DNA of 33,684 bases. Origin: Clostridia bacterium (GTDB taxonomy: Bacteria; Bacillota; Clostridia; Christensenellales; Aristaeellaceae). Where the stretch lies: contig JAFWQA010000059.1 of NCBI GenBank assembly GCA_017509255.1, positions 1 to 33,684 of the forward strand, given 5' to 3'. A program made the position numbers and the translations under genes. Shown in pieces: positions 1 through 5,998 of the stretch. Positions within the stretch are counted from its first letter, which is position 1. Each line of letters begins with the position of its first letter. Under the pieces are notes generated by a model. It was not told the DNA's origin. It saw only the letters and a program-made list of their open reading frames with translations, and ran no database searches.

Positions 1-1
1 A

Positions 2-147
2 CTGAAGCTGCCCTTCATCGGGCATGGCGGCGACTACAATCCGGATCAGTGGCGGGACCGGCCGGACATTCTGGCGGAGGACATCCGGCTGATGAAGCTG
101 GCCAGGTGCAATCTGATGAGCGTGGGCATATTTGCCTGGGCGCAGCA
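2..147 (+). pseudogene. GH42 beta-galactosidase, N-terminal fragment
   Basis: Frame 2 reads about 48 residues that match the N-terminus of GH42 beta-galactosidases, which hydrolyse terminal beta-galactosides. Seen: GGDYNPDQW, the acidic-basic helix EDIRLMKLA, and SVGIFAWA, which correspond to the usual GGDYNPEQW...EDVRLMKEAG...SVGIFSWA of the family. The reading is open at the left edge of the window, and the family pattern stops at about base 147, where the sequence turns into an unrelated CarB-like frame. Only the beginning of the first barrel strand/helix is present and no catalytic glutamate is covered. Base composition is GC-rich like the far right of the window, unlike what follows. Family assignment is fairly sure; whether the break is biological or an assembly artefact cannot be told from the sequence. 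Confidence 0.72.
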
Positions 148-359
148 ACCAGCTCCTCGACGCCCTTCGTGCGGGATACGTCAGTTATCTGATTAATACC
201 CGCGCGATCCTGTCCGGTGTCCACTATGAGGATGGTGCTGCAATCCGCAGAACCGCCATCGAAAACGGAGTGACAACCTTCACCTCACTGGATACAGTCA
301 GGGTATTACTCGAGGTGCTCGAAGAAACCACGCTGACAATCTCGACGATAGACGCGTGA
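144..359 (+). pseudogene. carB: CarB C-terminal (MGS-like domain) fragment
   Basis: About 71 codons ending in TGA at 357-359 resemble the C-terminal MGS-like allosteric domain of the carbamoyl-phosphate synthase large subunit. Seen: a VSYLINTRA strand, the AIRRTAIENGV helix, TFTSLDTVRVLLEVLEE and a typical carboxy-terminal tail. In CarB the LINT segment and the IRR.A...G..(Y/T).T.LDT pattern are characteristic. The catalytic ATP-grasp parts are absent, so this is only the end of a gene of more than 1,000 codons. A TTG at 132 could start a short product but lies in the junction with the GH42 fragment and has no ribosome binding site. The sequence style suggests a source different from the GC-rich right part of the window. 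Confidence 0.6.
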
Positions 360-384
360 TAATGCCTCCTCTTATATGAACCAC

Positions 385-406
385 CTACCGCCAAGATTGG
401 CGGTAG
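385..406. other. 10-bp perfect hairpin after the CarB fragment
   Basis: CTACCGCCAA and TTGGCGGTAG form a perfect 10-bp inverted repeat with a 2-base spacer, 26 bases after the CarB stop. No run of T follows on either strand, so it is not a textbook intrinsic terminator; it may be an mRNA-end hairpin or a protein site. Confidence 0.5.
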
Positions 407-450
407 AGTCAAATTGGATGTTGCTACAGATGAGTTTTTTGTGCTAAAAT

Positions 451-520
451 TTCTAATAAAGGCGATCGGTGACGCGGCGCGCCACCCGCCTTTGTTAGAA
501 AGTTCTAATCGCGTTCTAAT
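451..520. repeat. Cluster of three TTCTAAT repeats
   Basis: TTCTAAT occurs at 451-457, 503-509 and 514-520, and TTAGAA at 495-500 forms a palindrome with the second copy (TTAGAA-AG-TTCTAA). The gene-free stretch 360-705 holds this cluster, the hairpin at 385-406 and a short GCGG-AAA-CCGC hairpin with seven T at about 630-650; nothing else is recognised in it. The spacing suggests binding sites for a DNA-binding protein such as a recombinase or repressor, but this is inference. Confidence 0.4.
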
Positions 521-705
521 TTTGGGACGGGATTAGACAGATTTCGAAGGATCATGATGACGTTCTGGATCGCTTGCATCGCTTAGAAATCAAGCCTTCC
601 AGGACTTGGACGTACATCGACGGATCTCCGCGGAAACCGCTTTTTTTGATCTCCTAAGAGGTAGGACACGAGTTCGAACTCAGACGAGTGAGCGAAATGG
701 TATCC

Positions 706-734
706 TTGACACTTTTAATTCCTAAAACTAATCT
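706..734 (+). promoter_or_regulatory. Sigma-A type promoter for the recombinase
   Basis: TTGACA at 706-711 and TAATCT at 729-734 are separated by 17 bp, about 85 bases before the recombinase start. Confidence 0.65.
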
Positions 735-816
735 GTGACTGTACATAAAACGCACCTTGAAAACTGAATGCTGCGCGCTTCCATGCTATAGCCCTCAAAG
801 GAAAGAGGGTTGCAGT

Positions 817-2457
817 ATGAAAAGAGTAATGTGTTTATACAGAGTATCCACCAAAGGGCAGGTTGACCCACAAGATGACATTCCTATGCAACGCCGTGAA
901 TGTCTGGATTTTATTAGCAGACAATCAGAATGGAAGTTTACTGGTGAACTGATGGAAAAAGGCGTTTCAGGGTATAAGATTTCTGCGAGCAAACGAGATG
1001 CTATCCAAGAGATAAGATCCAAAGCTGAGCGCAGGGAGTTCGATATTCTCCTGGTCTTTATGTTTGACCGACTTGGACGACGAGAAGATGAGACGCCTTT
1101 TTTGGTTCAATGGTTTGTCGAACATGGGATTGAAGTCTGGAGCACGAGGGAGGGTCAGCAGCGAATTGAGAACAGGGCAGATAAGTTGATCAATTATATC
1201 CGTTACTGGCAAGCCGGTGGTGAAAGTGAAAAAACTTCTATACGTGTGAAGGCTGCTCATTCTCAGATGACAGCAGATGGGATCTGGCGAGGTGGCACTT
1301 GCCCTTATGGATATAAACTGGTGCATAAGGGCCGGATTGGAAAGAAAAATCGTCCGCTATATGATTTGGAAATTGATGAAAAGACAGGCCCGATCATTCA
1401 GGAAATCTTTAATCTGGCTGGAAAACACGATTGTGGTGCATGGCAGATTTGTAATCATCTTAACAAAAAATACCCAGACGACAAGAAAGTCTGGACACGG
1501 CCGACAGTTATGACAATACTAAAGAATATTGTGTATACTGGCAGGATGCATATGAACGATGTGGTATCAGAACCTATTGAGGACCTTCGCTTGATATCAG
1601 ATGCTGAGTTTGAATTTGTCCAGCACGCTCTCAAGAATCGTATTCTTCACCGGTATGACAGCCGTAGGGAATTGGAGAATGGTATCATTGAAGAGGGAAG
1701 AACAAAGACATCAGTCTATGGCGCCACATTGCTTTCGGGTATTCTTTATTGCGGTCATTGCCACAAAAAACTTGTTGGAAGCTATTGTGTAAGAAATCGA
1801 AAAAACCACACTTACTTCCGTCCGATCTATCGTTGCTATAATGGAGCAATAGATGCCAGAGAATGTGATGGACAAACCGTCTATTCAGCAAGAATCATTG
1901 AAGATGAGATTGATCGTGTTGTTCATCAGTACTTTGAAAGCGTTAAGTCTACAGTTGATTCTATCTGGAAAGAACAAGCCAGGAGGCAAAAAGAAAGCTC
2001 AACCTTAAGCATGATAAAGAGGTGCGAGGGAGAACTAAAACAGCTCCAAGCAAAACGTGAAGCTATCGAAAAAGAGATAATCAACTGTCTTATGGGCGAA
2101 AGTAAACTAACTGCTGATGTGTTGAATCCGATGCTGAATGATATTCGCGATCAAATTACAACAATGGAGAAAGTAATTGCCGATCTTCAAAAGCAAAAGG
2201 ACAACGAAGAAAACCATGTTAAGTTCCTCTCGAGTCAGTATCAGAGCATCATGGAGTGGGCAGATACTTATGATTTAATGCAACGGGATGAAAAGAAAAT
2301 GGTTCTTGCTCACCTAATTGAAAGGATAGAGGTCAGGCGCGACTACTACCTCTCCGTAACATTTTATGTTGCGCTGGAGGATTTTCGAAGAGAAACTGCG
2401 GATGGGAAAACCCAGATTTCTGAAGCTCAGAGAACCTTTTTTACGATGGCATTGTAA
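817..2457 (+). CDS. Large serine recombinase / integrase
   Basis: A 546-aa site-specific recombinase. The catalytic resolvase domain (about residues 1-145) opens with YRVSTKGQ, giving nucleophile Ser11, and carries the conserved arginine context FDRLGRREDE. It is followed by the Recombinase domain (about 160-280) and a zinc ribbon with C312-x2-C315 and C340...C350 (CGHC, then RCY and ECDG). A long charged coiled coil runs from about 395 to 470. This order is that of large serine integrases of phages, ICEs and Tn4451-type elements, which join attP and attB with a 2-bp crossover. I chose ATG817 because a GAAAGAGGG ribosome binding site precedes it; the in-frame TTG at 757 has none. It is AT-richer than the right part of the window. 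No other transposition or conjugation gene is present, and the nearest attachment candidate is the damaged tRNA downstream. Confidence 0.93.
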   Translation: MKRVMCLYRVSTKGQVDPQDDIPMQRRECLDFISRQSEWKFTGELMEKGVSGYKISASKRDAIQEIRSKAERREFDILLVFMFDRLGRREDETPFLVQWFVEHGIEVWSTREGQQRIENRADKLINYIRYWQAGGESEKTSIRVKAAHSQMTADGIWRGGTCPYGYKLVHKGRIGKKNRPLYDLEIDEKTGPIIQEIFNLAGKHDCGAWQICNHLNKKYPDDKKVWTRPTVMTILKNIVYTGRMHMNDVVSEPIEDLRLISDAEFEFVQHALKNRILHRYDSRRELENGIIEEGRTKTSVYGATLLSGILYCGHCHKKLVGSYCVRNRKNHTYFRPIYRCYNGAIDARECDGQTVYSARIIEDEIDRVVHQYFESVKSTVDSIWKEQARRQKESSTLSMIKRCEGELKQLQAKREAIEKEIINCLMGESKLTADVLNPMLNDIRDQITTMEKVIADLQKQKDNEENHVKFLSSQYQSIMEWADTYDLMQRDEKKMVLAHLIERIEVRRDYYLSVTFYVALEDFRRETADGKTQISEAQRTFFTMAL

Positions 2458-2583
2458 ATTGTGTCTTTTTTGTTAAATGGTGAGAAGTTTCATATTCGTG
2501 TTACCGCCTAAAAACGAAAAAAACGCCCATTTTTACAGTGAGTAAGTGCATATCTGATAGGAAAATCAAGGTTTTTGAGCAAA

Positions 2584-2612
2584 TTGACAAAAACCGGAAA
2601 ACGTTGTACTAT
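2584..2612 (+). promoter_or_regulatory. Promoter upstream of the tRNA-like gene
   Basis: TTGACA at 2584-2589 and TACTAT at 2607-2612 with a 17-bp spacer. The expected start, about 2619, lies just before a hairpin (CACA-G-AGCT paired with AGCTTGTG) and the tRNA-like sequence. Confidence 0.55.
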
Positions 2613-2650
2613 AAGGCTCACAGAGCTTGAGGAGCTTGTGGTGAGTTTAA

Positions 2651-2714
2651 GCATACCCGGTAGCGCGCGACATTCGCATTGTCGAGGTCAGGGGTTCGAC
2701 TCCCCTATGCTCCA
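2651..2714 (+). tRNA. tRNA-Ala(CGC)-like gene with damaged 5' part
   Basis: Seen: the D-loop GGTA and 3' D-stem (GCGC), a perfect 5-bp anticodon stem CGACA/TGTCG around loop TTCGCAT (anticodon CGC, 2675-2677), variable loop AGGTC, T-arm AGGGG-TTCGACT-CCCCT, acceptor 3' strand ATGCTCC and discriminator A2714. U70 in the acceptor strand fits the G3-U70 identity pair of tRNA-Ala, but the matching 5' acceptor strand and 5' D-stem are not in place. Upstream only GCATA matches the expected acceptor 5' strand, and about six bases of D-stem seem to be missing. An alternative 84-nt reading starting with GGAGC at 2631 pairs five acceptor positions but needs a far too long D-loop. Either a recombination scar or a tRNA pseudogene; it has its own promoter and terminator. 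Confidence 0.55.
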
Positions 2715-2721
2715 CTCAAAG

Positions 2722-2752
2722 CCTTGCAGATCAATGACTGCAAGGTTCTTTT
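2722..2752 (+). terminator. Intrinsic terminator after the tRNA-like gene
   Basis: CCTTGCAG (2722-2729) and CTGCAAGG (2738-2745) form an 8-bp stem with an 8-base loop, followed by TTCTTTT. Confidence 0.8.
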
Positions 2753-3004
2753 ATGTTCGTTTTTCGTCACATTGGTATATGCTGTTCCTGCACAGAGACT
2801 CTCGAGAGCATTCCTCAAGGGGTTTCTTTTGCTCTGTGCTACCCAGGAACCGGTCTCCGATTAAAACCGCCTATATATTTCCTCATCTAGACTGAAGCAG
2901 GCCCTCTCTGGAGCAGATTTTGGCCCTTGATGATGAAATCCACCACAGAATTATGGTCGTAGGAAAAGTCAAGGGAAGGCAACGAGAACTATCTGTTTTG
3001 AAAG
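2753..3004. other. Gene-free spacer
   Basis: No convincing coding sequence on either strand. The only structure noticed is an 8-bp inverted repeat, GCACAGAG at 2790-2797 and CTCTGTGC at 2832-2839, around an arm-rich stretch; its role is unknown. Confidence 0.4.
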
Positions 3005-3038
3005 AAAAAAGCCTCCCCATGATCAGAATTGGGGAGGC
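3005..3038 (-). terminator. Intrinsic terminator of the small minus-strand genes
   Basis: On the minus strand GCCTCCCC...GGGGAGGC (3038-3011) forms an 8-bp stem with a 12-base loop and is followed by TTTTTTC. It lies about 30 bases beyond the stop of the 63-aa gene. Confidence 0.85.
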
Positions 3039-3067
3039 AGTACAGCTTTATGCGCTGTGAAGATTTT

Positions 3068-3259
3068 TTATGTGTCATATCGTGGGGCATTTATTACCGT
3101 TCCGATTATATTCGCGAAGGCCATCATGTCGCCCATGCGATCTTCCAGCGCCTCCTCCAGTGAACAGTCTCCGTACACACGTTCGACATCGGCTTCTTCC
3201 CAAACATCGCCGATTTCTTCCATACGCTCAATAAATGTGGCAATTTCAAGTTTTGTCAT
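3068..3259 (-). CDS. Small acidic protein, unknown function
   Basis: A 63-aa, strongly acidic, mainly helical protein beginning MTKLEIATFIERMEEIG. A strong AAGGAGG ribosome binding site sits 8 bases before the ATG. No domain recognised. It is the last gene of a minus-strand unit: the 109-aa gene ends 13 bases upstream and a terminator follows. Small acidic helical proteins beside mobile genes include anti-restriction and immunity proteins, but nothing here proves such a role. Confidence 0.7.
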   Translation of the reverse strand: MTKLEIATFIERMEEIGDVWEEADVERVYGDCSLEEALEDRMGDMMAFANIIGTVINAPRYDT

Positions 3260-3272
3260 CTTCTTCTCCTCC

Positions 3273-3602
3273 TTACCTACGTCCTGAATTTAGTTTGTTC
3301 TGCCAGTCATTTTCCTTGGCCATGCCTACGAGCTGGCTGTACCGATCCAACAGCTCATCACAGCCCCTGACACCATGCCCACCTGAAGCAATGGAGCCGC
3401 CCCCGACATTAGCCTTCATGGCGAGCGTTCGGGCCATACCCTTCAGTTCGGAGATTGGGGTCCCCGTACTGGCCAAGGGCTTTGACAGTCCGTTCTTTAT
3501 TACTTTCTGCGTCTGATATAGCTCACTACGGATTGCGTTCTGACGGGCGATCTGCGGGGCAACCTGCCCGCCAAAGATATTAGCAAGAAAGTTTTTCATC
3601 AT
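3273..3602 (-). CDS. 109-aa protein, unknown function
   Basis: Starts at ATG 3602-3600 (MMKNFLANIFGGQVAPQIAR), 8 bases after AAGGAGG; the longer open frame upstream lacks a binding site and overlaps the preceding gene. Seen: an amphipathic N-terminal helix, a central Gly/Ser-rich linker (around VGGGSIASGGHGVRG) and a basic, helical C-terminus. No catalytic motif or membrane segment is evident. Co-transcribed with the downstream 63-aa gene and probably with the truncated membrane gene upstream, whose stop codon overlaps this gene's ribosome binding site region. The style (short genes tightly spaced, Gly-rich linker) resembles phage or ICE cargo, but I do not recognise the family. Confidence 0.7.
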   Translation of the reverse strand: MMKNFLANIFGGQVAPQIARQNAIRSELYQTQKVIKNGLSKPLASTGTPISELKGMARTLAMKANVGGGSIASGGHGVRGCDELLDRYSQLVGMAKENDWQNKLNSGRR

Positions 3603-3618
3603 TCTGATTTCCTCCTTA

Positions 3619-3753
3619 TTATCGGTTCTGCCTATAATGGTCGTAGAGCGCTTTCCCACCAACACCAGCCCCTGCTCCTGCAAGCGTCATGAGCAGTGCC
3701 GCCCACCAAGGTATCCAATACTGATTAGTAAGATCCTGGAGAGTAAGCCAAAG
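3619..3753 (-). pseudogene. Small membrane protein, 5'-truncated
   Basis: A minus-strand frame of 44 codons ends in TAA at 3621-3619, just upstream of the binding site of the next gene. Its C-terminal 33 residues contain one hydrophobic segment (WIPWWAALLMTLAGAGAGVG) followed by a basic tail (KALYDHYRQNR), a good small membrane protein. There is no ATG, GTG or TTG upstream of the membrane segment before the in-frame stop at 3756-3754, so the start has been lost. From about 3735 the plus strand instead carries a plausible coding frame, which places a breakpoint there. Confidence 0.5.
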
Positions 3754-4059
3754 TCAAAGGAACGGATCGATGAAATCCTTGAGAGCGATAAACCTATTGT
3801 GGACAATGCATTTAAAAATATGGTAAACGATCCCGAGTTCGATGGTATGATAAATGAAATTTTTGATGGCTTGAGGGAAACAAAGGGATGGAATGACTTG
3901 ATTGATTATTATATTGCCCCGGAGTATATTTTCGGGGCTGTGGATAATGTGTTTTCTATGGAGCAGAATCATGATTTTGGGGTAGATTTAATGCTGAAAT
4001 ATGCATCAATAGGGAACCCCTTTGCAGCATCATATGTTTCAAGTATGATCATTAGCTAA
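3739..4059 (+). pseudogene. Unknown acidic protein, start missing
   Basis: From about 3739 the plus frame reads as a credible acidic, helical protein of about 106 residues (ERIDEILESDKPIVDN... to ...FAASYVSSMIIS, stop 4057-4059). The same frame is open to 3637, but that part runs antisense through the truncated membrane gene and looks random. No ribosome binding site with a start is visible, and the first internal methionine lies well inside. Probably a gene that lost its 5' end at the breakpoint near 3735; an unusual start cannot be excluded. Function unknown. Confidence 0.45.
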
Positions 4060-4226
4060 ACAGGTCCCATTAACACTTTTGTTTATATGTATTAGTATAT
4101 CAATTGAATTGTGGCTAAAAAGCTTATGATGTTGAATTCGTTCAAGGGTCACAAGCCAAGGCACTCAATCCGAAATAATACTCTGTTTTGAGGCAACTAA
4201 CTACTCCAAACGAGCACCTTGTTGCC

Positions 4227-4255
4227 TTGACATAAAGCACCTGTTTTCTTAAAAT
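4227..4255 (+). promoter_or_regulatory. Strong sigma-A type promoter
   Basis: TTGACA (4227-4232), a 17-bp spacer and TAAAAT (4250-4255). An AGGCAAC/GTTGCCT inverted repeat straddles the -35 region (about 4191-4228) and could be an operator. It drives the 143-aa gene at 4342. Confidence 0.65.
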
Positions 4256-4341
4256 ATCATGGGGCGAAGTTGATTCGCCTTATTAATCGTTTACTCAACA
4301 ATCTTATCAAAGATCTACCGGTCAGAAAGGTATCTTACGTC

Positions 4342-4773
4342 ATGCGTATACCGTGGGACGATCATGAAATTGCCTTGCTCTTTGATATGTACGAGCAAGT
4401 CTCTACTGGTAGAGACATTCATGATGCAGCGGTTACACTGTCTAAAATGCTACGTCAAAAGGCCATCCGTGAAGGTAAGACGATTGACGACAAATTTCGG
4501 AATTATAACGGGATGGTATTCTATTTGAAAAGAGCGGAATATCTCTTTTCAGGTGGACGCAGAGGAATGGCCGACCAGCAAAAAAGCGTGCTGGTGATGT
4601 GGAATATTTATCAGAACGATCACCCCCGCTATCAAGAGATTTTGAAGGAGGCGAAGGCGTTGACTGACTCTGAAAAGTCATCTTTTGCAGAGGCATTCTT
4701 CGCTTATGCTTCCAAAAGCACATCTATGTCAAGGGAGCAGATTCTTTCCAACCTAGAAAAAGCAGGGAAATAA
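4342..4773 (+). CDS. 143-aa protein, unknown; defence-like N-terminal module
   Basis: A stand-alone protein beginning MRIPWDDHEIALLFDMYEQV. Seen: a W-(D/E)-E-x-A-L-L helix, then LSKMLRQKAIREGKTIDDKFRNYNG and a third helix, ending in a charged tail. From memory, a similar helical module (W..E.ALL.D.Y..., then L..LRKRA..., FRN..G) sits at the N-terminus of larger nuclease or helicase-type proteins; that recollection is unverified. ATG4342 is preferred to the in-frame TTG4270: the promoter would leave only a few leader bases for the TTG, while AAAGG precedes the ATG. The stop abuts the truncated voltage-sensor gene on the other strand. Lower GC than the right part of the window. Confidence 0.6.
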   Translation: MRIPWDDHEIALLFDMYEQVSTGRDIHDAAVTLSKMLRQKAIREGKTIDDKFRNYNGMVFYLKRAEYLFSGGRRGMADQQKSVLVMWNIYQNDHPRYQEILKEAKALTDSEKSSFAEAFFAYASKSTSMSREQILSNLEKAGK

Positions 4774-5292
4774 CATAACAAAGAAACATATTGCCACGGA
4801 CATAATCAGCTGCGGCCCCGATGTCCGGATCACTTTGACGATCATCTGTAATGCTTCAAAATATCTGCCAAGCTTAACTACGTGTAATAAGCGGAAAAGG
4901 CGGAACAGGCGTATCATACGGAGGAAACGAAGGTCTGCCGAGATAAACGGTATATAGAACGGCAGAATCGCCAGAAGATCAATGATCCCCATAAAGGAGA
5001 AAATGAACTTCAGCCGGGGATGCTTTGCCTCCGGATACAGCATCTCTGCTGTCCATATTCTAAGCAGATATTCAATACTGAAAACTACAACCGTTGTTAT
5101 ATCAAATATATGAAAAACAGTATGATATTGATCATTCAGACTTGAAAAAGATTCCAGAATGATCGAAAGAACACTCAGCGCAATAAGAGCCATGATCAAC
5201 CAGTCAAATATCTGACTGGCCCAGTCTCCTTTTTCAGCCTTGCTGATTATTTCAAAAACGCGTTTCTTGAATGTCTTTGGTTTGACTGTCAT
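4753..5292 (-). pseudogene. Voltage-sensor ion channel protein, pore lost
   Basis: Encodes the S1-S4 voltage-sensor half of a KvAP-like (Ion_trans) channel. Hydrophobic S1 lies at about residues 28-47, S2 at 61-79, S3 at 97-117 and S4 at about 119-141, with arginines at 122, 125, 128, 131 and 134, the every-third-residue pattern of a voltage sensor. S5 begins (QLIMSVAICFF), then the frame ends at residue 179 with no TVGYG pore or S6; family members run to about 230-280 aa. The end overlaps the stop of the plus-strand 143-aa gene, so the 3' half was probably cut off near base 4776. Start ATG5292 has GGAGG 8 bases upstream. A pore-less sensor can conduct by itself in Hv1-type proteins, so residual function is possible though unlikely. 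Last gene of the minus-strand cluster. Confidence 0.75.
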
Positions 5293-5319
5293 TCAGTCCA
5301 CCTCCGCTGATAAACGGCA

Positions 5320-5475
5320 TTATCCCTTCTGGACGGTTCCTATTTTTTTCTGCAGTTTTTCTATCCGTCCGGCATATCCGTTCTTCGTAGTGTCAGCCAA
5401 TCCATATTTCAATGCAAGGTTGCAGATATCTATAGTCTCTTTGTATTTTGCTTTATCTTCCTGTACGTTTTTCTC
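5320..5475 (-). pseudogene. Out-of-frame tail following the nuclease-like gene
   Basis: Immediately after the stop of the PD-(D/E)XK-like gene another minus-strand frame reads 51 good residues (...YKETIDICNLALKYGLADT...GYAGRIEKLQKKIG...) and ends in TAA at 5322-5320. It has no start codon. One added T in the TTT run at the nuclease stop (about 5479-5482) would join it in frame to the nuclease protein, giving about 225 aa. So it is either the frameshifted C-terminus of that protein or the relic of a separate gene. The charged helical style fits a C-terminal extension. Confidence 0.45.
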
Positions 5476-5477
5476 TT

Positions 5478-5996
5478 TTAAACCGATTTCCCATATGTGT
5501 CGAACATCTCTTTCAGTCTTTCAGCCGAAATGATCCATTCATCCGGTATTTTGTCTGTGGTTCCATGAGCTGCCGCTTTCGGACCCCAGGTATGATTCTC
5601 GTAAAGAATGGTATCTCCGCGCCCTCCCGCAGAGGCATTCATTCTGTCTGCGATCTCTTTGGGTGTTGCAATATATACCCGCGGCATTTCATTCGGTTTT
5701 GTATCTTTGAACTGTACAAGGCAGAAGATCGTCCCTTTGTGATGATTTTCCAGCCAATTCTGTATAGCTTCATGGTAATCGCTGTTTTTCTTGTAGTTCT
5801 GTGTCAGTCCCCAGCTTCCGTCCTGGCTTCCCTTGACCGAAATTTTCAGCATCAGACCTTCTGATTCGGCGATCAGATCATATTCCGGCTGATTGGCGCC
5901 ATATTGGACAGAAACATAATAACCATACCGGGCAAACAACGCTGCGGCAAAGGCCTCAGCTGCCACACCCACATGCCACGAACTGATTTTCGCCAT
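5478..5996 (-). CDS. PD-(D/E)XK nuclease-fold protein
   Basis: A 172-aa protein whose first 60 residues follow the archaeal-resolvase/DUF4365-like nuclease pattern: helix with E14 (GVAAEAFAAALFARYGY), D40 in QPEYDLIAE, and strand LKISVKG with K55, where S53 replaces the usual acidic or Gln residue of the (D/E/Q)-x-K motif. The expected activity is metal-dependent cleavage of DNA or RNA, but the altered motif may weaken it. The C-terminal half is mixed and not recognised. ATG5996 follows AGAGGGG and lies 2 bases after the stop of the EF-hand/EcsC-like gene, so the two are co-translated. The stop may be a frameshift product (see the tail at 5320-5475). Confidence 0.6.
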   Translation of the reverse strand: MAKISSWHVGVAAEAFAAALFARYGYYVSVQYGANQPEYDLIAESEGLMLKISVKGSQDGSWGLTQNYKKNSDYHEAIQNWLENHHKGTIFCLVQFKDTKPNEMPRVYIATPKEIADRMNASAGGRGDTILYENHTWGPKAAAHGTTDKIPDEWIISAERLKEMFDTYGKSV

Positions 5997-5998
5997 GC

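Noticed and set aside
451-520. CRISPR or iteron array
   Set aside because: Only three 7-base units at uneven spacing; too short for CRISPR and too few for a plasmid origin.
757-816. 20-codon N-terminal extension of the recombinase from TTG757
   Set aside because: No binding site; ATG817 has one, and serine recombinases begin a few residues before the YRVST motif.
2575-2895. 106-codon open frame over the tRNA-like gene
   Set aside because: Runs through promoter, tRNA arms and terminator; no protein-like pattern.
4400-4770. Pore half of the channel hidden in another minus-strand frame
   Set aside because: No TVGYG-like motif or S6-like helix in any minus-strand frame; the plus strand is coding.
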